Source: Montifringilla adamsi (taxonomy: Eukaryota; Chordata; Aves; Passeriformes; Passeridae). From it: a stretch of DNA of 64,000 nucleotides. The stretch lies in contig JAGGNK010012559.1 of NCBI GenBank assembly GCA_017590115.1, forward strand, positions 5,073,459 to 5,137,458, written 5' to 3'. Of the stretch, positions 41,094 through 52,190 are shown piece by piece. Positions within the stretch are counted from its first letter, which is position 1; every line of letters begins with the position of its first letter. The notes below the pieces were generated by a model. The model was not told the origin of the DNA. It saw nothing but the letters and a program-made list of their open reading frames with translations, and ran no database searches. The translations under genes and the position numbers were made by a program.

Positions 41094-41929
41094 GTGGGAT
41101 GGGCTCAGTGCCCTGCTCTGCGTGGGCTGTGCATCACAGCACTGCCCAGCACATCCAGGAGGGGCTGGCACTGCAGGGCTCTGCATCTCTCTGTTCTCCC
41201 AGCCTCTATGCATGGTCCCCACATCCCACACAGCACAGTCCAGCGCTGGTGATGGGCCAGAGCACAGGCAAAACCAGCCAGGATCTCACAGCAGACAAGA
41301 GCTGCCCTGGCCCTGGTTGCCAGGAGAGTCTGTGGCAAAGCCAAGACCACAGTGTTGAACACAGAAACCCAGGATAAGCTGGTCCTTCTCACTCCCCCCT
41401 CAGTGGGGACAGCCACCCCTCTACAGACAGAATATGGGCTCCTCAGCAGCACCAGAGAGCAGCACATTTAACAAAGAGAGTTAAAAAATCCCTGCTGAGC
41501 CCATCCTGTTTGTGGCATGAAGCAGTGGCATCCAAGATCCGGGTCTCAGGGATCACACAGAGCATCTGCACCAATGGATCTGCCCCTGGGGCACCCACCA
41601 AACCCAGCAGCAGCTCAGCAAGGGCAGGATCACTCCCTGCCATCTTCCCAACCACCTCCCCCTCTGCGGAGTCCCAGCCAAACTCCGCTCAGCCTTTAAT
41701 CTGCAGGAAGCCTGGTTTCCCTGGCAGCAGCATTTCCCAGGTATTTCGGGCTCTCTTCGCCCCGAGGGTCCCCGAGCTCAGGATGTGGGAGGCAGGGCAG
41801 GGCTGGGGATGAGCTGCGGGGACTCGGTGAGAGCCCGGTGAGGCTGCAGGGGACAGCCCCAGCCTTGGGAGAGGGTGGGCGAGGACGGGGAGCGTTCTCC
41901 AAAAGGGATGAAGGATGCTCGGAGGCGGC

Positions 41930-42112
41930 TCAGCCAATGGCGTGGCTGGATTTGGTTGTCGTGGCTACGGTTGGGAGGCAGAGCAGGGAGGCAGTGCTGG
42001 GAGAGAAGGGGTGCAGAGCCCCCCCATCCTCTGCAGGGGCTCGGGGCAGGACAAACAGCCGGTTCATTCTCTTGGGAGAGCCATGGCAGAATCTGTTTAA
42101 ATGCTTTCCGAG
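41930..42112 (+). promoter_or_regulatory. AZIN2: Probable AZIN2 promoter and non-coding first exon
   Basis: A CCAAT box in good context (CAGCCAATGG, 41931-41940) lies in a GC-rich stretch and is followed by a strong donor (CCGAG then GTAAGG) with the exon ending at 42112. The first AZIN2 coding exon has an acceptor (TCCTTTTTACAG) and begins at 43436, so a 5'UTR exon here would splice to it. Transcription start is estimated near 41970-42000. Transcript evidence is absent. Confidence 0.4.
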
Positions 42113-43511
42113 GTAAGGAGGCTTTTTTTGGGGGGGGGCTGTGGGGGAGATGCTTTGCCTGGCACAGCGAGAAGGGAGCTGTAGAGTGCCTGCGGTTGCT
42201 AATTTAGGGATGGGGGTGAAGGGCATTGTGCTGGCAGTGCCCCTCTCCTCTCTAAACCCCTGCACTGCTTCTCCCCAGAGACCCCGGACCCCCAGGCACA
42301 GCTACACCTCGGGCTGCTGCAGGAGCTCAGCGTTCCTCGGGGAGCCCCCCTGACAGCACACAGCTGGACCGTGGTAAGGAGGGGATGTCCGAGTTGTGAC
42401 AGGAGTGACCCATTTAACCCCTTCCGTGCCTGACCAGGGTGGGCTGGCTGCTGTTTGGTGATGGGGACTGAAGGGTAAAGCTGGAGGAGTTGCTCTCCTT
42501 TCCTGCTTATGAAGCTCTAAGAGCTTCAAAACATGGTTTTTCATCCCATTCCCTGTCTCTGGAATTGGCTGGTGGTGCTTGCTCAATGCATTACAACACC
42601 CTGCTGCTCGTGGTCTTTCTCCCAGTGCCCCCTGGAATGCTGTCAGGAGGTCTCTGTGGGGAGGAGGGGGTGTGCAGCTCTGAGAAATGAAACCTCTGCC
42701 TCCTGCTCACTTCAAATCAGAGAGACCACGCTCCTGGAAGAGCCCTGGAGCTAGACCTGGATTATTGGAGTGGAAATGTTCCCTGCTAGCTCATCAGCTC
42801 CCTGGGTTATGTGCCAGGCTGGATCCAGGGCAGGAGATTGTTAAAGCTCAGGGTGTGAGCTCAAAGCTAAAGCTCTGCTAGGATGAGCCAGAAAACTCCG
42901 TGCTGCTTAACTGTCCCCTTGTTCCACACCCTGTGTCATGGCAGAGCCGTGGAACTGCATCCACGGCAGGGATCCAGGCTGTCCTGAGGCTGGAAGGTGT
43001 CAGTGAGTGCCCTGCGTTGTGTCTCACTTGCCCTGGGACTTTCCACTGGGTCCAGGAGCCCTCAGCTATTTGGGATCCATCAGGGATGCTCACCCCACTG
43101 AGCACTCAGCAGATCCAGCTGCTGTTCCAGGGCATGAAGGGGCCTGTCCTGGCCTGGAAAGGCATTTCTGCTCTTTGTGGTGCAGTTGGCTTTGTTGTTG
43201 ACTGTGCTGGTGCCTGCTGATGGAGACGAGGCTGCTGTGTGCCAAAACAGAGCTCTGAACTGCAGAGAAATGTGTCTCCTCCCCCAGGGAAGATGCTGTA
43301 ACCCACAGCAGGGCTCTGCTGAGCTGCTGGTTTGGAGCAGAGCAGCACAGAGCTCTGCCCTGGGCTGTGGGATGGCTGGTCCATGCTGATGGAGCTTCTG
43401 GACCCTTCCTCTAAATATTCCTTTCCTTTTTACAGCGTGTCTCGCCCTTAGAATCCACCCCCTACTCCAGGAGGCTTTAAAGGGGCATCCCCACACCCAG
43501 AACGTCTCACC

Positions 43512-46500
43512 ATGAACGGTTTCTTGAATGAATCCAATTTCCTGATGGTGGAGGAGGGCTTCACCACCAGAGACCTCCTGGAGAACCTCCTTGGGGAGCT
43601 GTGCCAAGAGGTGAGGGCTGATGCTCTGCTGCTGCTGCTGCCTTTGGAAAAGGCACTCCTGGAGCTGCTGCTCACTCCAGCTGTCTCCTAGAGCGAGCAG
43701 CAGGCCTTCTTCGTGGCAGACCTTGGGGACATTGTGAAGAAACACCTGCGTTTCCTGAAGGCCTTGCCCCGGGTGAAGCCCTATTTCCCACTTAAATGCA
43801 ACGGCAGCGAAGGGGTGATCAGGCTGCTGGCAGAGCTGGGGGCAGGATTTGCCTGTGCCAACAAGGTAGGGGCTGTGGGAGGACAGCTCCAGGGGAAATG
43901 TTTGTGGGGGAGTGGCAGAGCTCACCCTCCTTTCCTAAGGCTCTGCTCTAGGTGACACTGACAGGGGCAGGAGTGTCCCTGTGCTGTCACAGCCCAGAAA
44001 TCCTTGTCCCATCTGTGTTGTGACAGGGGCAGGAGTGACATTGACAGGGGCAGGAGTGTCCCTGTGCTGTCACAGCCCAGAAATCTTTGTCCCATCTGTG
44101 TTGTCCCTTTTGGCTGAAGCTCCTGTCCCCAAAGCTGCTGTCCTGGCTGGTGGCACAGCACATCCCTGGGGTGTCACTGCCACTGCTGTCCAACTCTTGG
44201 TGTCCTCAGGGCTGAGCCTAAAGCTTTTTGCTCCCTCCTGCTTGTCATTTGCAACAGCCAGACTTCCAGGGAGGAGGCAAAATTAAATCAATTACTTTTA
44301 TGTAATTAAATAGGACAAGAAAGGGCAAGAGTTGTCACAGCTCAGGCCAGGAGTCAGCCTCAGACCTGCTAGCCCCACTTGTCTCCTCTCCCATTCTCTG
44401 GTGTTTTTAAACCTGTCCATGCCAGGACAAAGTCCACTGTGATCCCTTTGAGCTCTGGTGGCTTTTCCCTGGAAAAGCCCAGGCTGCAACGCTGGCGCTT
44501 CGCCCTCCTCAGCACTGCAAGCTGGCCAAGACCCAGAGCTGGTGGCTGGTCCCCACCCAAGCTCCTGGGGGGACCTGCTGCACATGTCCCCTTCCCCCTG
44601 CAGGCAGAGATCACCCGGGTTCAAGGCATTGGGGTCCCACCAGACAGGATCTTCTACAGCAGCCCCTGCAAGCAGGTTGCCCACATCAGGTATGCAGCCA
44701 CCCACGGGGTCAGGCTGATGGCCTTTGACAACGAGGTGGAGCTGAGCAAGGTGGCCAGGAGCCACCCCCGTGCCAGGTGGGTGTCTGGCAGTGCCACTGG
44801 AGTGGGTGCTGGAGGAGGGGATGGGCAGGGGGCTGTGGGGGGCGAGGGGAGGTTGTTCAAGGTGGGTGTTGGTCTCTTCCCCCAGGTGATAGCACAAGAG
44901 GAACTGCCTCAAGCTGTGCCAGGGGAAGTTTGGATTGGATATGGGGAAAAATTTGATCACTGAAGGGGTGACCAGGCAGTGGAACAGGCTGCCCAGGGAA
45001 GGGGTGGAATCACCATCTCTGGAAACATTAAACAAACTTGTAGGTGTGGTGCTCAGGGACGTGGTTTGGTGCTGGGCTTAATAGTTGGGGTTAATATTTG
45101 GACTCAATGATCTTTGAGGGCTTCTCCAGCCCTCAAAGGCTTTTCCTTTCATGATCCTTTTATTCCAAGACCCCTGAACACAGCGTGCCTTTGCTTTGCA
45201 GGATGTTGTTGGGGATCTCTGCTGACTCCATCCCTGCTGCCCACCCGAGCATGACCTTTGGGACCACGCTGAAATCCTGCCGGCACCTGCTGGAGACAGC
45301 GAAGGAGCAGGCTGTGGAGGTTGTGGGCATCAGGTACAGCCCTGGGCCTTCTTCCCTAGGGCTGTCAGCCCTTCTCCATCAGGATCTGGGGAGCTCTGCC
45401 CTGGGAGTGAGCTGAAGGCAGGATTTGAGCTTGTTGGGGCCAATTTGGGGCAGTTGGACCCCAGGAAAGGCTCTGTGGGGCTCGGCGTGGTGTGTGGGAA
45501 GCTGTGTGAGTGACAAGCCCAGCGCTGTGTCCCCTCTGCTCTGGGGGTGATCAAACCCTGCTGAGATGAGGTCTGTGCCCTCAGCTTCCACCTCGGGAGC
45601 CGTGGGCTGGAGCCCCAGGCCTGGCCCCAGGCTGTGGCCACAGCACAGCTGGTGTGTGACATGGGCACGGAGCTGGGACACCACATGCACCTCCTGGACA
45701 TTGGGGGGGGATTCCCTGCCACTGAGGACACCAGAGCCCCGCTGGAAGAGGTACAAACCTCCAACACCTGCCCTCAGCAGGCAGAGAATGAGCTTGGAAG
45801 CTCTCCCTGGCTTTGGCTCTCTGCAGAGCTCCCTCCTAACCAAGAGGAAGGTTCTTTTCCTTCCCTCACAGATTGCTGCTGGGATAAACTCTGCCCTGGA
45901 TTTGTACTTCCCCGAGGGCAGTGGGGTGGACATTATTGCCAGGCCTGGGCGTTACTATGTCACCTCTGCCTTCACCTTGGCTGTCAGCATCACTGCCTTG
46001 GAGGAGATCCCCGTGGAGCAGCCTGGCTCTGATGGTACGTGTGACAGCAGGGTGTGTCCCCTGTGTCCCTGAGCCCCCCTGAGCCCTCTCCCTGCTCCCT
46101 GATGTGTCCCCTGTGTCCCTGAGACCTCTCCCTGCACCCCAATGTGTCCCCTCTGTCCCTGAGCCCCCCTGAACCCTCGTGTTCCTGATGTGTCCCCTGT
46201 GTCCCTGAGACCTCTCCCTGCACCCCAATGTGTCCCCTCTGTCCCTGAGCCCTCTCCCCATTCCATGATGTGTCCCCTCTATCCCTGAGCCCGTGAGCGC
46301 TCTCCGCACTCCCTGCTGTGTCCCTTGTGTCCCTGAGCCCTCTCCTCCCTCCATGATGTGTCCCTTGTGTCCCTGAGCCCTCTCCTCACTCCATGATGTG
46401 TCCCCTCAGTCCCTGAGCCCCCCTGAACCCTCTCCCTCTTTTCCAATGTGTCCCCTCTGTCCCTGAGCCCTCTCCCTGTTCCCCAACGTGTCCCCTGTGT

Positions 46501-48168
46501 CCCTGAGCCCCCTGAGCCCTCTCCCCTGTCCCTTGCAGAGGAAGAGTGTGGCAGCAAGAAGAGCCTGGTCTATCACCTCAGTGATGGCATCTATGGTGCC
46601 TTCAGCTGCCTCCTGTTCGACAGCCCCTGCCCCAGGCCTCGGCTGCACAAGGTGAGGGGCTCACCTGGCCCGGGATGTCCCTCACACTGGGTCAGCCACC
46701 TCCCTGCCACTGGGGGAAGCTGCATTGAGTCCTTGGGGTTCACTTTGGGGGTGACTGTGCCGTTGGGACATGGGAAAGACCCATGAGAGGGGGATAACAA
46801 ACCGCATGGTGTAAAATATTCAGTGCAATACAAAGAATACTCAGTGCAAATCCCCAATTGTCAGAGCCCAGGATGTTCTCCCTGATGGTCCTGGATGATC
46901 CAAGCCCCAGCCACGGCAGGGAGGGTTCAGAGACCCTGGCATGCTACCAAAGACCCCTGTGGCTTGGAGTTCACCAAATTACCACCTTTGGATGAAGAAT
47001 TGAAGGTCACAAAAGTTTCGATAACATAACAGTAGTTGTCACGGGGTGAAAGGGGAAATTTTAAAGAATTTTACTATGGGGGTCCAGGGGGAAAAATGGA
47101 GGGATTTGGGCATTGTCCTGTTCTTCTCCCTTCTTCTTCCTAGCCTCCATCTTCTTTGGGATTGGTGTAGAGTAGAAAGTCACTTTCTGACATAGGTGAT
47201 TGGTATTGGAACATAACTGTAAATATCAAATACGTAGTTTATAGTATAAAAGACAACACCAGCCCTGTGGGCGGGCAGTGTGCCTCAGACTGACCTGCAG
47301 AACAGATCTCAGCAGGCCAGACAGAAAATGTTTTAGACAAAAAATAATAAATAACCTCGAGAAACGCGAGCCGAAGACTCTTGATCTCTTCTTCGACAGC
47401 TGGGCTGGGGAAAAGAGACTTTTTAACACACCTCAACCAGAGGGAATCTCCAAAAAACAACAACTAAATAAACCATTTAGTGCAATATAACACTCATCCT
47501 GTGTTTTTGCTGCAGAGACCTTGCCCAGAGCAGCCCTGGCACAGCTGCAGCCTGCGGGGCCCGCGGGGGCACGGCGAGGATCGCATCGCCGAGGGGCTGC
47601 AGCTGCCCCAGCTGCACGTGGGGGACTGGCTGCTTTTTGGGGACATGGGAGCCTACACCATGCCAGCATCATCCCTGCTCACAGCTGGTCCCCAAGCACG
47701 GGTCACCTACGCCATGTCCCGCATGGCCTGGTAAGGGATGGGCAGGGTGGGAGGGCAGGGCGGGGGGGGTTCCGTTGGCTTCTCTTCCACCAGGGCTTTC
47801 CATCTGGGAAATCTGAGTCCCAGAACCTGGAAATTCATGGTCCCAGAGGGAAAAATACTGTTTAAAAAAATATTATCAAACTTGAGGCGGTTTTTCACCG
47901 GAGAAAAGAGAGCCAGCTCACCTCTGGCTGTCGTTCTGGGGGACAGGAGAGCCCTGGAGTGTCCCCATCCCATTCTCAAGGGGCTGCTCCTTCCCCTGGC
48001 TCCCCCTCGGGTGTCTCCCCTTGCAGGAAAGCCATCCAGCTCTTCCAGGGAAAGCCATCCCAGACAGAAGATGACCGTGAGAGCCTCTGCACGCCCCTGT
48101 CCTGCGGCTGGGAGATGGCAGAGACACTTTGTGTCACCCCTGTCTTCGCTCCAGCTGGCATCATCTGA
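43512..48168 (+). CDS. AZIN2: Antizyme inhibitor 2, ODC-like (nine coding exons)
   Basis: Coding exons are 43512-43610, 43692-43865, 44604-44776, 45202-45333, 45585-45750, 45872-46034, 46539-46651, 47516-47730 and 48027-48168: 1377 bases, 458 residues (human 460). All junctions have GT/AG ends and matching phase. The fold is that of ornithine decarboxylase: PLKCN with the PLP-lysine position, [33 protein letters not shown] and MGAYT. Key ODC residues are changed: Cys360-Asp361 (GPTCDG in ODC) reads GPRGHG, the Glu before PGRYY is Arg, and Arg154 appears to be Gly. It should be enzymatically dead and act by binding antizyme, sparing ODC and raising polyamines. The antizyme-binding segment ([12 protein letters not shown] to [10 protein letters not shown]) is kept. 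A variant poly(A) signal AGTAAA is at 48696. Confidence 0.92.
43953..44104. repeat. 84-base tandem duplication in AZIN2 intron 2
   Basis: Two copies of a GACACTGACAGGGGCAGGAG-type unit, starting at 43953 and 44037, differ at only a few bases through TGTCCCATCTGTGTTGT. Confidence 0.8.
44884..45159 (+). mobile_element. CR1 LINE fragment in AZIN2 intron 3
   Basis: The series GGAACTGCCTCAAGCTG, TTTGGATTGGATATGGGG, GTGGAACAGGCTGCCCAGGG and ATGATCTTTGAGGGCTTC follows CR1 order in plus orientation. It ends about 43 bases before exon 4, so element-derived sequence lies next to the acceptor region. Confidence 0.88.
46047..46530. repeat. TGTCCCCTGTGTCCCTGAGCC minisatellite in AZIN2 intron 6
   Basis: Nearly the whole intron consists of imperfect tandem units of the type TGTGTCCCCTGTGTCCCTG followed by AGCCCTCTCCCTGC, roughly 45-65 bases per unit. 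It runs to within about ten bases of the exon 7 acceptor. Confidence 0.85.
46859..47428 (+). mobile_element. Putative solo LTR of an endogenous retrovirus in AZIN2 intron 7
   Basis: A roughly 570-base block, unlike its surroundings, could begin TGTCAGAGCC and end TTTTTAACA, the TG...CA boundaries of an LTR. It holds a TATA-type box (GTATAAAAG, TATAAA at 47245-47250) and an AATAAA (47346-47351) about 100 bases later, the spacing expected for a U3-R layout. No gag, pol or env frames are present, so it would be a solo LTR. A matching target-site duplication was not found, so the boundaries are uncertain. Confidence 0.45.
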
Positions 48169-48226
48169 GCAGCTCTGGGGAAGGAGCCACAGTGGGAAAG
48201 GTCCTGTGGGGATACTGGCAGGGGAA

Positions 48227-48500
48227 ATGTCCCATAATGGTTTTGGGGTGGGGAAAATCTCATGGCAGCACCAGGAGAAATGTCCCATAATGGTTTTGGG
48301 GTGGGAAAATCCTATGGCAGCACCAGGGAAAATGTCCCATAATGGTTTTGGGGTGGGAAAATCCCATGGCAGCACCAGGGAAAATGTCCCATAATGGTTT
48401 TGGGGTGGGAAAATCCCATGGCAGCACCAGGGAAAATGTCCCATAATGGTTTTGGGGTGGGAAAATCCCATGGCAGCACCAGGAGAAATGTCCAAGAGGG
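48227..48500. repeat. 52-base minisatellite downstream of AZIN2 stop
   Basis: Units starting ATGTCCCATAATGG recur at 48227, 48280, 48332, 48384, 48436 and, degenerate, 48488, so the period is 52-53 bases and copies are nearly identical. It lies before the likely AZIN2 poly(A) signal and so is probably in the 3'UTR. Confidence 0.92.
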
Positions 48501-48897
48501 ATAAAAATCCTACAGCAGGAAAAGTGGGATTTTTACACCCTAAAAATCCACAGTGGGAAAAGTCCCCTGGCAGTACCAGAAGGGAGAGGTCCTGTGGTGA
48601 CACCAGAGGGGCACAGGATCCCATGGCAGTGCCAGGGAGGAGGAAGATGCCATCCTGCCTCTGGCATTGCCCCACTCTGCTCTCGTGGGCTTGGAAGTAA
48701 ATGCTGTCCCATAAATCCTGCGGTGTGCGTGCCTTCCACAGAGCTTGGCAGCTCTGGGCTCTGTTTTTGGGAGTGGTGGGCATCACTGGTTTGGGCTCTG
48801 TTTTTGGGAGTGGTGGGCATCACTGGTAGCCAAGGGTGGCTTCAGGGGTCGGGGGAGGAAGCCCCTGGTCCTTCCCACCCTGTGCCAGGAACTGGGA

Positions 48898-49302
48898 GAA
48901 CTGGGGGGCACTGGGAGAGCTGGGGGGTACTAGGGGGCACTGGGAGAGCTGGGAGGCACTGGGAGCACTGGGATGGCACTGGGAGAGCGCTGGGAGGGCA
49001 CAGGGAGGGCACTGGGAAGGCATTCGGAATGCTGGGAGGGCACTGGGAGCACTGGGAGAGCACTGGGAACACTGGGAGGGCACTGGGAAGGCACTGGAAG
49101 GGCACTGGAAGGGCACTGGGAGCACTGGGAGCGCACTGGAAGGGCACTGGGAGGGCACTGGGAACACTGGGACAGCACTGGAAGGGCACTGGGAGAGCAC
49201 TGGGAGGGCACTGGGAACACTGGGAGAGCACTGGAAGGGCACTGGGAGCACTGGGAGGGCACTGGGAGAGCACTGGGAGAGCACTGGGAGCACTGGGAGA
49301 GC
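48898..49302. repeat. CACTGGGAG-type short-unit minisatellite
   Basis: About 400 bases are made of CACTGGGAG units joined with short variable linkers (AGG, AAC, AGAG), giving a roughly 9-12 base period. It ends immediately before the GC-rich NDUFS5 promoter. Open frames on both strands through it are artefacts. Confidence 0.92.
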
Positions 49303-49576
49303 CTTGAGCGCCGTGGCCGCCAGGAGGCGCTGGGGCGCGGCGTGCAGCGAGTCCTCCGATCCGCCAGGAGCGCTACAACACAGGGGCGGGGACGCGCTGC
49401 TGCCGTTCTCCTCTCTGCCTCCGCCCAGCCGTAGAGCGCGGCACGGTGCCGCGCCGTCGGTTGCGCTTGACGGCGGCGGCGTCGCGAAAGGCCCGTGAAG
49501 GACGGCGGCGGGCCCGTGAGGGGGGGCGGCGGTGTCGGCGGCGCGACAGCGGCCGTGTCGCGACAGGAGCGCAGCC
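49303..49576 (+). promoter_or_regulatory. NDUFS5: NDUFS5 CpG-rich promoter and 5'UTR
   Basis: CpG-rich sequence with many GCGG and CGCG steps occupies the 270 bases before the NDUFS5 start codon, and there is no TATA box. This is the usual promoter type for nuclear respiratory-chain genes. The exact start of transcription cannot be placed. Confidence 0.5.
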
Positions 49577-50525
49577 ATGCCGTTCTGGGGCCTGCAGAAG
49601 CAGCTGGGCATCGATGTGGACAGCTTTCTGCTGCGGCAGAGCATGCCGCAGCCGCACGGCCAGGCCGCGGCCTGTCACGCCTTCGAGCGCGAGTGGGTGG
49701 AGTGCGGGCACGGGCTGGGCCAGACCCGCGCCCGGCGCGAGTGTCAGCTCGAGTACGAGGATTTCATGGAGTGCATGAAGCGCACCAAGCTGGTGGGTGA
49801 GCGGGGGGACACGGGGGGCGTGGGGGTCCTGACAAGGGGAGGCACCAGCGGCGGGCTGGGGGGACCCGAGGGGCTGGGTCAGGCTGGGGAGGGGGGCACA
49901 GGGGCCTGGCCGTGCTCTGGGGGAGGTTTGGAGGCTCCAGCTCAGGGTGGGTGCGCTGCCTGCTCGTTCCCAGCCTGAGGGGGGGTCTGGCCCCGCAGCA
50001 GCCCCTTCCCCCGGGCTGTGGGGGCTGCAGGAGCCCGGGGAAGCTGCGGCTGCCCCGCTCCTGGAAGAGTTCCAGGCCGGCTTGGAGCTCAGTGGGAGGG
50101 GTCCTGCCCACGGGGGTGGGATTTTAGCTCCCTCCCAATCAAACCGTTCCGTGTTTTGGGGCAGCGTGGAGCAGACCTTTGTCCCTGCCCCCAGCAGCGT
50201 CCACATCCAGGATAAAATCCTGCTCAGGAAACGGGGCTGGAAACCCAAACCTCATCAGTACAGAACGTCCTGAAAGCCCCAAAATCTTTGAGAAGAGCCT
50301 CAAGCTCGAGTGAGGAGCCCCAGGGCGGGGTTGGTGTGGGCTCCACCCCTGTGGGGCTGCCGGGACCTGCCCTGGGGACTCCCTGAGACCCCCCCTGAGA
50401 CCCCCCTGTGTCCCTGGCAGACCCAACGGCTCCGGATCATCTTGGAGCAGCGGGATAAGATGATCAAGCAGGGGAAGTACACACCCCCCGAGCACCACAT
50501 GGGCAAGGAGGAGCCCAGGCCGTGA
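49577..50525 (+). CDS. NDUFS5: NADH dehydrogenase (complex I) subunit S5, two coding exons
   Basis: Coding exons are 49577-49792 and 50421-50525, giving 106 residues, exactly the human length. The protein starts [11 protein letters not shown] and ends GKEEPRP, with GKYTPP before it, as in the family. Two CX9C motifs ([11 protein letters not shown] and [11 protein letters not shown]) form the twin CX9C helical hairpin that is oxidised in the intermembrane space by the MIA40 pathway. The protein is an accessory subunit of complex I on the intermembrane-space side of the membrane arm. The intron has GT/AG ends and joins in phase 0. The start codon context is GCAGCCATGC. MACF1 lies downstream, as in human. 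Confidence 0.96.
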
Positions 50526-50625
50526 TTCCTTCTGGAATTCCTCTTGGAAGAGACCCCGCAGAGCTCGGGGCAGGGGCCCTGCTTTGGCTGGAGGGGAGCA
50601 GCCTCAGGCTGGGCATTGCTGGGGC

Positions 50626-50631
50626 AGTAAA
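50626..50631 (+). terminator. NDUFS5: Variant poly(A) signal of NDUFS5
   Basis: AGTAAA, a common variant of AATAAA, lies 101 bases after the stop codon and is followed by a TTGTGTC/TTTTTT-rich element. No canonical AATAAA occurs closer. Confidence 0.5.
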
Positions 50632-51935
50632 CATCCCTTTGGAATGTCTCCTTGCCTCTGTCTTGTGTCTTTTTTGGGGGGTAAGGCACCTCTTTTCCAC
50701 ACGGATTCACAGTGGGAGTGCATGGATTTAGGATCTCCCCTGTCTTTTCAGTGTGTGGGAGGCATTTCCTCCCTGAGGGCTTTGAAATCCCAAATGCCAG
50801 CAGGATCCATGCAGGCCCTGGCACAGCCCAGGGGGTTTGTCCCTCCCAAGGAGAGTTTTTCCTTCCATTCCCTCAGCTTTGGAGCAGCACTGAAGCAGGA
50901 GAGAGTCCCTGGAAGTGGAGAGTGGCCAGCTCTGTGCTTTAATCCACATTTTTAATACTGCTGCTGGTGGAGTTAATGCTGGATCTTCCCTGGGACATTC
51001 CTGATCCCAAATCCCCCTGCAAAGGCTGAGCCCAGCGTGGCAGGGGTGTGACACAAGGGACATTGCAGGAGGGACATTGCAGACCTCTCCTTCCTGGGCC
51101 ATGAATCAGTGGTGGGCAGAGAGGAGTCTCTCAGATCCCCGACTCCAGGCAGCCCCTGGGATTGCTGAGCCCTTGGATATGAGGGGGTCACAGCTGGCTG
51201 CTGCTTTTGGGGGGCTCTGAGCCACCCCAGGGATGTGAGCCAGCAGAGCTCTGTATTTCCCCTTGGAACAAAGTGCACTGCAAAAAACCCTTCCCTGCAT
51301 TTCAGGAGCCATCCCAGCAGGGTTTGAGCTTTTCCCGGGATTTCTGCTGCTCCTCACGAGCTCTGTCCCTCAGCTCCCCCCAAACCAGCCCTGCCTGAGG
51401 TTTGTCCCTTCCCCCAGGCCCAGATGGATCCCCTGCTCCAGCCCAGATGGATTCCCTGTGCTCTGGCTGAGTCACAGCCACCATTCTCCCTGGCAGGGTG
51501 GGCACTGAGAGCTCCAAATTCCCACTCTGGGTTCAAATCCTCTGAGCCAGGGCCACATCCCTGTCCCAGGGCTGGCTCTTTCTTGTGTCTGCCTTTCTTT
51601 GACACTGCTGTGTTCCCTCTCATTTACATAACTCTGGAAATAATGTCCTTTTAAATTTTTTTTTCCATCAATTTTGATATTTTTCTCCTGTCTCCTGCCC
51701 AAAGCATGAATAAATGACCTGAGACTCCATCCTGGTTGGATCCTGACTAATTCCTGCCTGTCCTTGCAGTAGCTGTTGGAGACTGATAATCCTCAGGGAT
51801 TCTGGTTGCTGCTTTAAATATGAAAACTCTGGTGGTGATGAGTTTGAGATATCCATGGATCTCAGCATTCCAGCTGTGAAAGTGGGCAAGGAGGAACTCT
51901 GAGGAGGGAAACACTGGGAAAATATGGAAAAGGGT

Positions 51936-52000
51936 GGAAATACAGAAAAGGGAATGGCTTCAGGTGGAAATATGGAAAAGGGAATGGCTTCAGGTGGAAA
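51936..52000. repeat. 30-base tandem repeat
   Basis: Units GGAAATAYRGAAAAGGGAAT starting at 51936, 51966 and (partial) 51996. Confidence 0.8.
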
Positions 52001-52100
52001 GGGACTGGGGAGGCTACAGAGCTGCCAGAACAAATAAAGGATGGATAAAGAGGGAAAATGGTGCTGGGGATGGAAATTGAGCAGTGCCATGGAGCCTTCG

Positions 52101-52190
52101 GAGTTATTTATCTTCAGTGAATTGTCCTTTGGAGTTATTTATCCTCAGTGAATTGTCCTTTGGAGTTATTTGTCCTCAGTGAACTGTCCC
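52101..52190. repeat. 31-base tandem repeat, three copies
   Basis: GAGTTATTTATCCTCAGTGA-type units begin at 52101, 52132 and 52163 with few differences. Confidence 0.9.

Noticed and set aside
48227..48500. Regularly spaced repeats resembling a CRISPR array
   Set aside because: The 52-base units are contiguous and nearly identical, with no unique spacers, in a vertebrate gene flank; this is a minisatellite.
48594..49644. Long open frames on both strands through the CACTGGGAG repeat (up to 274 residues)
   Set aside because: They are low-complexity translations of a short tandem repeat with no stop in several frames.
51531..51542. GGTTCAAATCC, similar to a tRNA T-arm B box
   Set aside because: No A box, acceptor stem or cloverleaf can be formed around it.
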